DNA of 64,000 bases from the NCBI RefSeq assembly GCF_030758315.1, contig NZ_CP132336.1:2137001-2201000 (forward strand), written 5' to 3'. The position numbers and the translations under genes were made by a program. Positions 20,999-30,573 of this stretch are shown here, piece after piece (the first letter of the stretch is position 1; the number at the start of each line of letters is the position of its first letter). The notes beneath the pieces were generated by a model that had not been told where the DNA came from, searched no databases, and was given only the letters and a program-made list of their open reading frames with translations. This DNA is from Pararhizobium sp. IMCC3301. GTDB taxonomy: Bacteria > Pseudomonadota > Alphaproteobacteria > Rhizobiales > GCA-2746425.

Positions 20999-22507
20999 TC
21001 AAATGAAAGCAGTTGCGAACAGCAGGACACAGCTGACAATACCCAGAACTGGCACCAACATCGGCACCTGAAAATATTGGCCTCCTCCGTTCCCCGTCCG
21101 TTTCAATCGGATGAGAGAAGCATTCACCACGACAAAGATAAACAGTACAATTTGAGAGGTGCGTTCAGCCAGCGCCTCGATGGGAAGCGCCCACGCAAGA
21201 AGTAGAATAATAAGGACGACTGTCACGGTTGCAAGAACCGGTGTCCTGGTTCTGTGGGACACCACGGCGAATGCGGCAGGCAAATGCCCGCGATCCGCGA
21301 GGCCATAGAGCACGCGTGATGCCATGATCATCTGGATCAGCACGCCGTTGATGGTGGCCACGATAGCAACAGCGGAGAAGGTTTGTCTGACGCTCTCAGG
21401 GGCAGCATCGAACACCAGCGATAGCGGAGCGGCAGAGACGGCAAGCGTTTCGATCGGCACCGCGATCAGAACTGCTGTGGTGGTGCCAATATAGAGGATT
21501 GTCGCCAGAACCAGCGTCCAGATGATGGCTCTAGATCGTTTCACGGTTACATTGAACCATTTGATGCTCCAGATCAGTTCATCGGCAAGGCAGGCAACGC
21601 AGCGCGATGCTGGCGCATCGGGCAAGTTGGCTAACGCTGTCCGGTGGGCTGATATGGAGCACCGAAGGCCGGATTTGCACGCCCGCCGGACGTCGTTACA
21701 CTCCGCTTGTGGTCATGAAGACCACGGCGCGAAGCGTGCCTCGCCGGCAAACGCGCAAATCCGGTCAAATGATTCAATGTAACCGTGAAGCGATCTAGGC
21801 ATTGTGTGAACCGGGTCCTTGACCTCCTCGGCGATATTGGCCATGTCTTCAAACCCGATAAAGGCGAAGAAAGCCAGCAGCGATGCCGCACCGATGCCGA
21901 TCCAGTGTGACCCCGCCAGGTCAGGCAGCATTTCGGACGGGTCAACACCCAGGGGTTCAGCCACGAAAATCCCCCAGATGATCACAAAAATCAGACCGCA
22001 GATTTCGATAATCGTGATGATCGCAGCCACTGCGACGGATTGTGCAATGCCCCAAAGTGCTATCAATCCCATGATCCCGACAACCGCCACCGTCAGCGCG
22101 CTCTGCGACACCATGGTGAAATCGTGCAGATAGGATGCAGCACCTATAGCCACTGCCGCGGCTGACACCATGCCTGACAAAGCGACGGCCAGGCCGATAA
22201 TCGTGGCCAGCCATCCGGAGTTGAATCCGGCTTCGACATAGGCTGCCTCTCCTGCACTGACAGGATAGCGCGTGGAAAGCTCTGCATAGGAAAAGGCTGT
22301 GAACGCGACTACGACAGCCGCGATGAGGAAGGATATCGGGGCAAATGGGCCGGCCTTGGCGGCGGTCGCACCAACCAGAACATAAATGCCCACCCCCACG
22401 GTTACACCGAGCCCGTAACGCGTCACAAGCCGCGTCGTCAGCACCCGTTGCAAACGTTCCGGTTGAGGTATGGCGGCACCCCCAGTGGTCTGCCGGTTTT
22501 TGGGCAC
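20999..22507 (-). pseudogene. APC-family amino acid permease, interrupted by a MITE
   Basis: Two minus-strand segments in the same frame form one permease. The upstream part (22507 to about 21799) carries the APC start (TRYGLGVTVGVGIYVLVGA) and membrane segments 1-6, ending KDPVHTMPR. The downstream part (about 21530 to 20999) resumes AIIWTLVLATILYIGTTTAV and holds the remaining helices. Between them is a 264-bp net insertion, a multiple of three, with one in-frame TGA at 21713-21715. Without it the protein would be 414 residues, a normal size. The gene is probably inactive unless the stop is read through. Confidence 0.85.
21531..21798. mobile_element. MITE copy 1 (CTAG-flanked, 34-bp terminal inverted repeats)
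   Basis: The ends CTAGATCGTTTCACGGTTAC and, read from the other strand, CTAGATCGCTTCACGGTTAC continue as terminal inverted repeats of about 34 bases with two mismatches. The element carries no transposase. A second copy about 95 percent identical lies at 52687-52953 in the opposite orientation. Both ends read CTAG, matching a TA duplication inside a CTAG target as known for IS630. The element proper would be about 262 bp. It sits inside the permease gene. Confidence 0.88.
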
Positions 22508-22510
22508 GGT

Positions 22511-22885
22511 CTATGCTGCAGCCGTGCCCAACCAGGCTTCTGCCGCATCTATCTCGTCGAACTCAAAACTTTTGATGTCGATTCCCGGAAAAAGTGCGCC
22601 TTCTACAGTGGCGGCGGTCCGCAGCCAGTTGGAATCGCTGAGCACCGCGCATTTATCAAATTTGCCGAGCAACCCGAAAAGTTTTGGCAGGCGGGCCATT
22701 TCAACTCCGATAGCACCCAGTGTAGGCATGGAAAAGTCTGATATCCTGTAAAGCATATGTCCGTTGCTGACCCCTTCCGATACTTCGATCAACTGATCCA
22801 GCGCAATACGCATGCTGTCAGCATCGAGGCTGCCACTCAATTCAATGTCCACACGATTAGCGGATTTCTTTGTGATATTCAGCAT
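22511..22885 (-). CDS. SpoIIAA/STAS-like protein
   Basis: The start at 22885 follows GGAGA and gives 124 residues. An upstream in-frame start at 22948 lacks support. The fold is the SpoIIAA-like STAS/SEC14 type (VDIELSGSLDADSMRIALDQ, then GHMLYRISDFSMPTLGAIG). Proteins of this family bind membranes or nucleotides and their roles are mostly unknown. The stop lies four bases before the permease start, so the two genes probably formed an operon. Confidence 0.7.
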   Translation of the reverse strand: MLNITKKSANRVDIELSGSLDADSMRIALDQLIEVSEGVSNGHMLYRISDFSMPTLGAIGVEMARLPKLFGLLGKFDKCAVLSDSNWLRTAATVEGALFPGIDIKSFEFDEIDAAEAWLGTAAA

Positions 22886-23130
22886 GTCGGTTTCTCCTGA
22901 ACTGAGAACTATTCCCGCAGAAATGATCCGGAGTGTCGTTGATCTCAATCAATGGCGCCAGTGCGGAGTCGCGACGCCAACATCAAAATGCTGCGCCTCT
23001 TCCATCCATGCGCTTGCATGAAGCTGCAGTGTGGCGACAGTTACGGCGGCCAATCTCCGGATTGGGCCGGAATGGCATTGAACCGGCACCACCGGGACAG
23101 GACGTGAAGAGTTGCCTGGCAGAAACCAGG

Positions 23131-24411
23131 TCAACTCAGCAGATGGCCGTCGGGCATGTCACTTTCCATAGCGCGGTCTTTGGCAAAAAGCGGCAGCTTC
23201 AGCGTGAAGGCAGTCGTGCCGTCCTTGGACGTCACATCGATGCGACCATCATGAGAGTGCGCGATGGAGGAGGCGATAAAAAGCCCCAGCCCCAAACCTT
23301 CGCTTTTTGCTTTCCTGCCACGCTGGAACGGGCGGAACAGATCGCTTTTCAGCTCTTCAGGAATCGCCTTGCCCCGGTTGGAAACAGTAATCGCAAGTTC
23401 GCCTTCCGCGCACGTGCCCTGTACTTTTATCACAGAGCCGGGTGTCCCATGATTGATGGCGTTCGAAACCAGATTTGAGACAGCCTGTGCAATGCGTGCA
23501 GCGTCGCAGTGGACAGGCTGGTTGAAGTCCAGTTCAAGCACAATTTCACGCTCCGGTGCCGCAATCCGGAACTCCTCAACCACTTCAGTAATGGCTTCGG
23601 CCAGTGGCGCGTTCGGTGTCGCGGAAATGCGGATACCGCCTCCCAGGCGGGACTTTGCATGCATCATGATATTTTCGATCAATTCGTTCATCCGGCGCAG
23701 CGATGAGCGCATCAGCGGCAAAATCGTCTCTGTTCTGGCACTCTGGGGCTCTTTCTCAAGCTGCCGAAGACCTGCCCCGAAAGCAGCAACGGGGTTGCGC
23801 AGATCATGGCCCAGAACGGCTACGAACTCTTCCTGTATTTGGGCCAACTCCCGTTCTTTTTCGATAAGAAGCTCCTGAGCTGCCAGCTGTTCCTGAGTTT
23901 CGAGGCCCTGGCTGATGACGCTGGCAAACATCTCCAGCATGGCGACAACACGCGGATGTTTCACCTCCCGCGGCTCGATGTCTATGGCGCAAAGTGTGCC
24001 AAAGAAGCTGCCATCGCTGCGATATATTGGAATGGAGGCATAACTGACAATGCCGAAATTTGTCGCGATAGGATGGCCGCGATAGACATCATCAGTCGCG
24101 ACATCGTTGAACATCACGCGCTGACCTGTGGCTCGGACGGATTGACAGAAGGTGGACTGGATTTCGATCTCGTCGCCCTCGGCGAGCCCGAAATTGACTT
24201 CGTCTACAGTTCGACAGGCGACCCAACGTTCGGCTGTTACACGTGCGACGGCGGCGAAGCGCATGTTCGTAGCCAGCAAGATCGTTTCCAATATCGTTCC
24301 GATGAGGTCGCTGCCAGATACGATTTGGATGTCAGCCTGGAAATCGTGTTTCCCCGATAGATACGCCGCATGATCCTGAACAGTTGCGCGGGGAAGTATT
24401 TCTTGGTTCAT
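23131..24411 (-). CDS. GAF-domain sensor histidine kinase
   Basis: From the ATG at 24411 (GGAG 11 bases upstream) the protein has 426 residues. Residues 25-170 are a GAF domain (YASIPIYRSDGSFFGTLCAI). A coiled-coil linker follows, then the HisKA dimerisation domain with the phospho-acceptor His202 in LGHDLRNPVAAFG, and the ATPase domain with the N box SNLVSNAINHGTPG and the G box GLGLGLFIAS. There are no membrane segments, so it senses a cytoplasmic signal. No response regulator lies beside it, so it is an orphan kinase. Confidence 0.9.
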   Translation of the reverse strand: MNQEILPRATVQDHAAYLSGKHDFQADIQIVSGSDLIGTILETILLATNMRFAAVARVTAERWVACRTVDEVNFGLAEGDEIEIQSTFCQSVRATGQRVMFNDVATDDVYRGHPIATNFGIVSYASIPIYRSDGSFFGTLCAIDIEPREVKHPRVVAMLEMFASVISQGLETQEQLAAQELLIEKERELAQIQEEFVAVLGHDLRNPVAAFGAGLRQLEKEPQSARTETILPLMRSSLRRMNELIENIMMHAKSRLGGGIRISATPNAPLAEAITEVVEEFRIAAPEREIVLELDFNQPVHCDAARIAQAVSNLVSNAINHGTPGSVIKVQGTCAEGELAITVSNRGKAIPEELKSDLFRPFQRGRKAKSEGLGLGLFIASSIAHSHDGRIDVTSKDGTTAFTLKLPLFAKDRAMESDMPDGHLLS

Positions 24412-24635
24412 CGTATGTGTTTCTCCATTTGCGCATTGGCAACATCCGCGTACTGGAAAGCAGCCAAAAGGCCAACGTTCGGTTATTGCAAAGAAAACAA
24501 TTACACTTTGGTGCGTATAGCGCATGTTTGATTTGCTGAAAAGCCGCTGCACGCCGGTTATCAGGAAACTGCAGTGCACTGCGGGTCAGCAGCACCCGCC
24601 TACAACCGGACTGTCAGAAAGGTTCACCATCGCAC

Positions 24636-26222
24636 CTATGACGCCAGGCGGTCTGCCACATCGCTGACCACATCTTTGGCCAGCTTGTCGCAATTGGCGA
24701 GCCCTTGCGAAAATGGATATCGCTCAAGGATTTGAGGCAGTGCCAGGCAGTAAATCTGTGCGCAGCCGGACGCGCCGATGTCCAGTCTGAAAGGCTCCAG
24801 TACCGGGGTGGAATCGACCGGAAAGCAGGCGGCGAGGGACGGGAAAGGCAGTTTGGAAAGCGGCTCTGCTGACTGGCCGCGGGCATCGATTACTGCCTGA
24901 AATGTTCTACGGCCGTCTTCGGTTTCAACCGATATCTGACCCTCTTCCGACTGGCTGAATCTCGCATTATCAACCGTCGCAAGCAATTCCAGTACACCGG
25001 CGTCGTACATCGCGACAATTCGAGCGAGGGAGAGGTGGGGCACAGCCGCATAGCAATCTCCAAACACAGGCATCAGGTCTTTGGAAAATTGTTTGTAATC
25101 GGCGTCGCTTAGATGCCGCAAAACTTCCCCGAAAACCTCGTGACCGCGCAGCAGGGCATATCGGTGCGGCACGGTCTGGCGCTGTTTCATCGACTTGCGC
25201 GTCTCGGCCAGATCATCTTTTACAGCCGCCAAGCCACCGATTTCCTGGCGATGCGAAAAATAGCCCGGTGCGAATCCTTCAAGGGTTCTGGCCGCTTTAC
25301 CCAGATGTTTCAAATAGCTGGGGTCGGAAGCGTCCAGTTCGGCACACAACAGCGCAAACGTGCGTTGCAGCAGGCCATCCTTGCCCTTGGCGATCTCGGC
25401 TGCCACTGCATCTTCGGTTAAATGTTGTAACGGCTCATAGGGGAAAGGATAATAAAAATCGCCTTCCGGCATCACACCGGTACGCGACACCATGGTGACG
25501 CGCAGACCGCTTTCGGCGCTGTTGGGGTGCCATGTGATATGGTCACTGTGGTCGTCAAAATGGCCATGTGCGTGACCCAGCGCAATGACTGCGTCGATGG
25601 CAGACAGAGACGAGCCAAGCACACCGATATTTGCGTCCGGCAGGGCTTCAATGTTGCTGTATGGCCATGGCGACACCAGTTGAACATCATCAATCGTTGG
25701 CACCGCCGGCCATTTGTGACCGGTCGCGATGATCACAATGTCGAATTGCTTGTGGGCTTCTTCGCCGTCTTTTGCATAGGTAACGCGCGCCTGACCGCCA
25801 TTCACAGAAATATCTGTGACGTTGCAACATGTGTTGATTATCAGGTCAAAACCGGCGTTTTTGGCCTTGCAGCAGAGCGCATCAAATTCTGAACTCAGAT
25901 ATTCGCCGATGAGGGTGCGGGGATAGAACGCACGAGGGCTTAGATCGTGGGTAGAAAGCTCCCATTCGCTGAGCTCGCGCGGGGGCCGGGATTCAAGCCA
26001 GTCGATCAGCGGGCGGGTAATCGGCGGAATTTCACGGCTGAATGCATTGCACAGCATGTAATCCGCATTCGTACCCTGGCGGTAGGGCATGCCCGTCCCC
26101 GCCTCATCTGTGGCCTCGAACACCTCGATGGACGCGGGAATGCGGTCTGCAACCAGCCTGTTGACCAGATAGATACCCATCGCGCCGCTGCCGATAACAC
26201 ATAGTTTCAAATGGTCTGCCAT
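24636..26222 (-). CDS. FAD/NAD(P)-binding protein (PF13454-type)
   Basis: The ATG at 26222 gives 528 residues starting LKLCVIGSGAMGIYLVNRLV, a dinucleotide-binding fold. An internal GVLGSSLSAIDAVIALGH is a second Rossmann motif. This architecture matches the FAD-NAD(P)-binding family, which includes oxidoreductases of unknown substrate. It is on the same strand as the histidine kinase, 224 bases away. No partner gene gives a substrate. Confidence 0.8.
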   Translation of the reverse strand: MADHLKLCVIGSGAMGIYLVNRLVADRIPASIEVFEATDEAGTGMPYRQGTNADYMLCNAFSREIPPITRPLIDWLESRPPRELSEWELSTHDLSPRAFYPRTLIGEYLSSEFDALCCKAKNAGFDLIINTCCNVTDISVNGGQARVTYAKDGEEAHKQFDIVIIATGHKWPAVPTIDDVQLVSPWPYSNIEALPDANIGVLGSSLSAIDAVIALGHAHGHFDDHSDHITWHPNSAESGLRVTMVSRTGVMPEGDFYYPFPYEPLQHLTEDAVAAEIAKGKDGLLQRTFALLCAELDASDPSYLKHLGKAARTLEGFAPGYFSHRQEIGGLAAVKDDLAETRKSMKQRQTVPHRYALLRGHEVFGEVLRHLSDADYKQFSKDLMPVFGDCYAAVPHLSLARIVAMYDAGVLELLATVDNARFSQSEEGQISVETEDGRRTFQAVIDARGQSAEPLSKLPFPSLAACFPVDSTPVLEPFRLDIGASGCAQIYCLALPQILERYPFSQGLANCDKLAKDVVSDVADRLAS

Positions 26223-26509
26223 TTCGTATCCCGTTTCCGTCTGCCGCGCCCGCATCCCGCCGTCACGAAACAAGCTGGACGCCATATCGTTCCATGCGCT
26301 GGTGCAAAGACCATGTTTTTTCAACGCCTTTTGTGGGTGAATGAACGGAGATACATGACGGGGTCAGATAATTGCCCCGAAATCAGGCTGAATATCGAAA
26401 TTGGGCGATCACACTGTCCTCAGCCACTTACCCCCACCCCTTGCAAAAACTCACAAAATGTGGTGCAGACGCCTTCAATCCTCTCAACACGCCACAAAAG
26501 ACAAAATTC

Positions 26510-27073
26510 ATGAAAATCAATGGTAATGAAATTCGCCCCGGCAATGTCATCGAGCATCAGGGCACCATCTGGGCGGCTGTCAAAGTGCAGCATGTCAAGC
26601 CCGGCAAGGGCGGCGCCTTTGCCCAGGTCGAAATGAAAAATCTGCTCGATGGCCGCAAGCTCAATGAGCGCTTCCGCTCGGCGGAAACGGTTGAGCGCAT
26701 TCGTCTGGAGCAGAAGGATTATCAGTTCCTCTATGCCGAAGGCGACATGCTGGTGTTCATGGACACCACCACTTACGAGCAGCTTGAATTGCAGTCCGAA
26801 TTTGTCGGCGACCGCGCCGTTTTCCTGCAGGATGGCATGCAGGTCACCGTTGAGATGTATGAAGAGCGCCCGATTGGCGTGGCGCTGCCCGATCAGGTCA
26901 CTCTGGAAGTCAGCGAAACCGAACCTGCCCTGAAGGGGCAGACCATCTCCTCGTCCTACAAGCCGGCGATCATGGATAATGGTGCCCGCGTCATGGTGCC
27001 ACCCTTCATCACGGTGGGTGAGCGCATTGTCGTTGACACCAATGAGCTGATTTATCTGCGGCGCGGCGAATAG
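26510..27073 (+). CDS. efp: Elongation factor P
   Basis: EF-P relieves ribosome stalling at polyproline stretches. The 187-residue protein starts [20 protein letters not shown] and carries Lys in the loop KPGKGGAF, the residue lysylated by EpmA in many bacteria. The C-terminal OB domains are intact ([19 protein letters not shown]). An in-frame upstream start is ignored. suhB follows by 11 bases. Confidence 0.96.
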   Translation: MKINGNEIRPGNVIEHQGTIWAAVKVQHVKPGKGGAFAQVEMKNLLDGRKLNERFRSAETVERIRLEQKDYQFLYAEGDMLVFMDTTTYEQLELQSEFVGDRAVFLQDGMQVTVEMYEERPIGVALPDQVTLEVSETEPALKGQTISSSYKPAIMDNGARVMVPPFITVGERIVVDTNELIYLRRGE

Positions 27074-27084
27074 GGCCTTTCATC

Positions 27085-27876
27085 ATGGCACGCAGTGCAC
27101 TTCTCAACATAATGGTTCAGGCCGCCACCAAGGCGGGCCGCAGCCTCACCCGCGATTTCGGCGAGGTGGAAAATCTTCAGGTCTCGGTCAAGGGTCCGGG
27201 AGACTACGTTTCCGCCGCCGATAAAAAGGCTGAGGAAATCATCTATGAATCGCTCATCAAGTCGCGCCCGGACTGGGGCTTCCTGATGGAGGAAAGCGGC
27301 GAGGTGAAAGGCACTGACCCGCTGCACCGCTGGATCGTCGATCCGCTCGACGGTACCACCAATTTTCTCCATTCGCTGCCGATTTTCGCCGTTTCAATTG
27401 CTCTGGAGCGCGAAGGCAAGCTGGTCGCCGGGGTGATCTACAACCCGATCACCGAAGAATTATTCACCGCAGAGAAGGGCAATGGCGCCTTCATGAATGA
27501 CCGGCGCATGCGCGTTGCCGCGCGCCGCAAACTGGCCGATGCAGCGCTGTGCACGGCGATTCCACATATCGGCACCAAAACGCTCGGGCGTTATCTGGAA
27601 GAAGCCAAAGCCTCCAGCGCCCATGCCGCTGCGGTGCGCGGTCTTGGCTCGGCAGCTCTGAGCCTGGCCTGGGTCGCAGCCGGGCGGCTCGACGGCTATT
27701 GGGAGCATCAATTGCAGCCGTGGGACATGGCGGCCGGCATTGTTCTGGTTCGCGAAGCCGGCGGCTTTCTCAGCGATATTTCCGGCGGCGAGCGCATGAT
27801 GGAGAGCGGCGGCATCATTGCCGGCAATGAGATCATGCGCGATACCATCCGCAAGACCATCATTGAACGCAGCTGA
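27085..27876 (+). CDS. suhB: Inositol monophosphatase family protein
   Basis: The two metal-binding motifs of the family are present in this 263-residue protein: VDPLDGTTNFLHSLPIFAVS and WDMAAGIVLVREAGG. GFLMEESGEVKG gives the first metal ligand. SuhB dephosphorylates inositol phosphates and in some bacteria assists rRNA antitermination. It forms a pair with efp and is convergent with the next gene. Confidence 0.92.
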   Translation: MARSALLNIMVQAATKAGRSLTRDFGEVENLQVSVKGPGDYVSAADKKAEEIIYESLIKSRPDWGFLMEESGEVKGTDPLHRWIVDPLDGTTNFLHSLPIFAVSIALEREGKLVAGVIYNPITEELFTAEKGNGAFMNDRRMRVAARRKLADAALCTAIPHIGTKTLGRYLEEAKASSAHAAAVRGLGSAALSLAWVAAGRLDGYWEHQLQPWDMAAGIVLVREAGGFLSDISGGERMMESGGIIAGNEIMRDTIRKTIIERS

Positions 27877-27882
27877 GGCTTT

Positions 27883-28425
27883 TCAAATCCACATTTTTGA
27901 GCCGCGCCGGGCAAAGCGGAGCGCGTGGCGCATGGTGTCGCGGGAAACCGCAATACAACCTTCGGTCGGACTGAAGCCGGGCGCGGCTATGTGGAAGAAA
28001 ATGGCACTGCCAGCGCCGGGAATGCGCGGGCTGATGTTCTGGTCGAGCACAACAACAATGTCGTAGAGCCGGTCCGTGCGCCACAGATTTTCATGGCTTG
28101 CGGAGAGCGGCAGTTGAACCAGCTGGTTGTAGCGCGCATCATGCGGATCATCGCACCAGCCATCCAGCGGATGGGTTGGCCGCAGCGGCAACAAGCTCGC
28201 CGGTTTTGCCAGCCTGTCGGCGCGGAAAAAACCGCCCAGCAGCGTGAAACCGCCAGATGGACTTGCGCCATCGCCTTCGCGCTTCTGTGAAATGATACCG
28301 GTTTTGCCCAGCGCGCAGTCAAACGCCCGGCTTCCGAAATGAAGTTTTCCACGGGTCGTCGCGCGGTTCAGCAGCCTCACATGGAAATCGTGGGGATGCC
28401 ATTTATCGAGCCGGAATACCGACAT
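27883..28425 (-). CDS. YkuD-family L,D-transpeptidase-like protein
   Basis: This 180-residue protein has no clear signal peptide. It carries the YkuD catalytic pattern, with His145 in FFHIAAPG and Cys157 in PTEGCIAVSR. It resembles the short L,D-transpeptidase-like proteins common in Hyphomicrobiales. Their location and substrate are unsettled. The stop is six bases from the suhB stop on the opposite strand. Confidence 0.8.
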   Translation of the reverse strand: MSVFRLDKWHPHDFHVRLLNRATTRGKLHFGSRAFDCALGKTGIISQKREGDGASPSGGFTLLGGFFRADRLAKPASLLPLRPTHPLDGWCDDPHDARYNQLVQLPLSASHENLWRTDRLYDIVVVLDQNISPRIPGAGSAIFFHIAAPGFSPTEGCIAVSRDTMRHALRFARRGSKMWI

Positions 28426-28608
28426 TTCAGTTTTCCTTAAACCGCATCACAGCCTGCTCACACCGAATTGACAAATTGTCACTGCGCCAACAGCGCGCCA
28501 TCGCTTGCGCGATATTTCAAACAATGTTCTAAGACTGTTAAATGGATTTGTCGGCAGTGCGTCAATGCCCTGCAACCTGCCGTTTCAGATTTGGTCATGA
28601 GGCTCCTG

Positions 28609-29292
28609 ATGAACGAACGCAAGATTCTGATCGTTGATGATGACACGGATTTGCGCGAAGCGCTTGTTGAACAACTCGCACTTTACGAGGAGTTTGAAAT
28701 CGCCGATGCAGATTCTGCGGCCACCGGAATGGCGGCCGCCCGCGATGGCCGGATTGATCTGTTGGTGATGGATGTCGGACTGCCCGACATGGATGGCCGC
28801 GAAGCCGTCAAACTGCTGCGGAAAAACGGATTTCGCGCACCGATCATCATGCTTACCGGTCATGACACGGATGCCGATACGGTTCTCGGACTGGAAGCTG
28901 GCGCCAATGATTATGTCACCAAGCCGCTGCGCTTTGCCGTGCTTCTGGCCCGAATTCGCGCCCAGTTACGCCAGCATGAAAACAGCGAAGACGCGACCTT
29001 TTCAATCGGTCCATATCATTTCCGGCCAAGCGCCAAACTGCTCACCACCGATGCCGGCGAGAAAGTGCGGTTGACCGAAAAGGAAACTGCGATCCTCAAA
29101 TTTCTCCACCGCGCTGGCGACAAGGTTGTGACACGGGATGTCCTGCTTCATGAGGTCTGGGGCTATAATGCCGGTGTCACAACGCATACACTGGAAACAC
29201 ACATTTATCGTCTGCGCCAGAAAATCGAGGAAGATCCGTCCAATGCGGAAATCCTCGTGACTCAGGATGGCGGATATAAGCTGGTTCCCTAG
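28609..29292 (+). CDS. OmpR-family response regulator
   Basis: The ATG at 28609 lies behind GAGG and gives 227 residues. The receiver domain has the acidic pocket VDDDTD and phospho-acceptor Asp55 in LLVMDVGLPDMDG, with the conserved Lys in YVTKPL. The winged-helix output domain ends TTHTLETHIYRLRQKIEEDP. The sequence is close to the regulator called CenR in rhizobia, but no kinase is adjacent, so I leave the symbol open. The stop codon TAG lies within the left arm of a CTAG-bounded palindrome. Confidence 0.9.
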   Translation: MNERKILIVDDDTDLREALVEQLALYEEFEIADADSAATGMAAARDGRIDLLVMDVGLPDMDGREAVKLLRKNGFRAPIIMLTGHDTDADTVLGLEAGANDYVTKPLRFAVLLARIRAQLRQHENSEDATFSIGPYHFRPSAKLLTTDAGEKVRLTEKETAILKFLHRAGDKVVTRDVLLHEVWGYNAGVTTHTLETHIYRLRQKIEEDPSNAEILVTQDGGYKLVP

Positions 29293-29330
29293 AGCGGTTC
29301 ATGGTTCAATTCAATCATGAACCGCTCTAG
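29289..29330. repeat. CTAG-bounded 42-bp palindrome
   Basis: Two perfect 15-base arms, CTAGAGCGGTTCATG and CATGAACCGCTCTAG, enclose a 12-base loop. The left CTAG contains the stop codon of the response regulator. The arm shares CTAGA-CG-TTCATGGTT with the terminal repeat of the larger MITE, allowing two differences. Short AGAGCGGTTC palindromes are common in rhizobial genomes. It could also act as a weak terminator, though no U-run follows. Confidence 0.75.
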
Positions 29331-29552
29331 CGCCTGACTTCAATCGGGGGGTTGTATTGGCGCCGCATAGAAAGCTCAAAAATAATGCACGGATTGCGGG
29401 AAGACCTGCGGTCTTTCTGCTGCCTGTCTTTCCACAACCGGTCTTTCGGTATTGCGTCCTTCAGGATGGGTGTTATTTTGGCCAAAATCGTCTCCCCCAC
29501 CGGAATCATCTCGCCAAAGCATCCAGGCCCCCGGAACTGAGAAAGACATAGT

Positions 29553-30008
29553 GTGACCATTGAGCGCGACATCGAGGCACTGCGCCAGGTGATGATGTTT
29601 TCGGAACTGAACAGCGAACAATTGCGCCTGCTGGCCTTCAGCGCAGAAACCGTAAAGCTGGCCCCCAAGGAAATTCTGTTCCAGGAAGGCGATGTCGCCG
29701 GTTCCGGCTTTGTTGTCACCGAAGGCGAAATCCAGCTGTTCCAGCGCAGCGGCGGCAACGCGGTTTCCGCAGGCCGTCTGGGCCAGGGATCGGTTGTCAA
29801 CGAACTCGCTTTGATCAGCGAAACCCTGCGTCCGGCCACGGCGATTGCCACCCGCAGCAGCGAAGTGATCAAAATCCGGCGCTCGCTGTTTCGCCGCTTT
29901 ATCACCGAATATCCGGACATCGCCGTGCGGCTTGAAGAAAGTCTGCGCGGCCGCCTCGACGAAACCATTACTCAGCTGAAACGGGTCCAGCAAAAACTCA
30001 AGGCCTGA
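29553..30008 (+). CDS. Cyclic nucleotide-binding domain protein
   Basis: The GTG start gives 151 residues consisting of one cNMP-binding beta roll (LAPKEILFQEGDVAGSGFVV, then GQGSVVNELALISETLRPAT for the phosphate-binding cassette) and a C-terminal helix. There is no helix-turn-helix, so it is not a complete Crp/Fnr regulator. It may act as a partner protein for a cyclic nucleotide signal. It lies 260 bases after the response regulator. Confidence 0.8.
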   Translation: MTIERDIEALRQVMMFSELNSEQLRLLAFSAETVKLAPKEILFQEGDVAGSGFVVTEGEIQLFQRSGGNAVSAGRLGQGSVVNELALISETLRPATAIATRSSEVIKIRRSLFRRFITEYPDIAVRLEESLRGRLDETITQLKRVQQKLKA

Positions 30009-30047
30009 CCCGACCCGGTCACGCGCTCCGCACGTTCTTTCCGGTCC

Positions 30048-30548
30048 TCAGGATTTGGCGTCAACCGGCGCGCTGGCTGCGTCCCTCGCCCGGTTCCGTT
30101 TTTCCAGTTGATGCAGCCCGTGATCGAGCGAATCGGATGCGGCATGTCCCAGTGCCTGCAACAAATCCGTTTCGAATTTTTTTGCCTCCACGATCAACTG
30201 CCTGTAGATCCGCCAGCCATTTTTGCTCAACGCCAGATGCTCAACACGGCGGTCGGTCTCATCGGCGCGCCGGACGAGCCAGCCGCGCCGTTCCAGCGCT
30301 GCGACAGCGCGGCTGACCTTGGTCTTGTGCATCGAGGAATGCTGGCCAATGAATGTGGCCGTAACCTCGCCAAACTGCCCCAGTGTTGCCAATGCCCGCC
30401 ATTCAGGGCGTGTCATGCCGGTGCGGTCCTTATAGATCCGCGAAAAATCACGGCTGACAAGTTCTGCCGCACGGGCCAGCCGGTAGGGCAGAAAGCGTTC
30501 CAGTTCCAGAATATCGCTCTGGTTATCCGCTGATGCCTGTTGCTGCAT
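30048..30548 (-). CDS. MarR-family regulator of the homogentisate genes
   Basis: The ATG at 30548 gives 166 residues. The winged helix reads RPEWRALATLGQFGEVTATF then MHKTKVSRAVAALERRGWL, with the MarR wing DETDRRVEHLALS. It is transcribed away from hmgA, 146 bases apart, the arrangement of HmgR-like regulators of homogentisate catabolism. A 9-bp inverted repeat lies in the shared promoter region. A TTG at 30620 is an alternative but weaker start. Confidence 0.85.
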   Translation of the reverse strand: MQQQASADNQSDILELERFLPYRLARAAELVSRDFSRIYKDRTGMTRPEWRALATLGQFGEVTATFIGQHSSMHKTKVSRAVAALERRGWLVRRADETDRRVEHLALSKNGWRIYRQLIVEAKKFETDLLQALGHAASDSLDHGLHQLEKRNRARDAASAPVDAKS

Positions 30549-30573
30549 AGGACCCAGTTCCAATCTGCCAATG

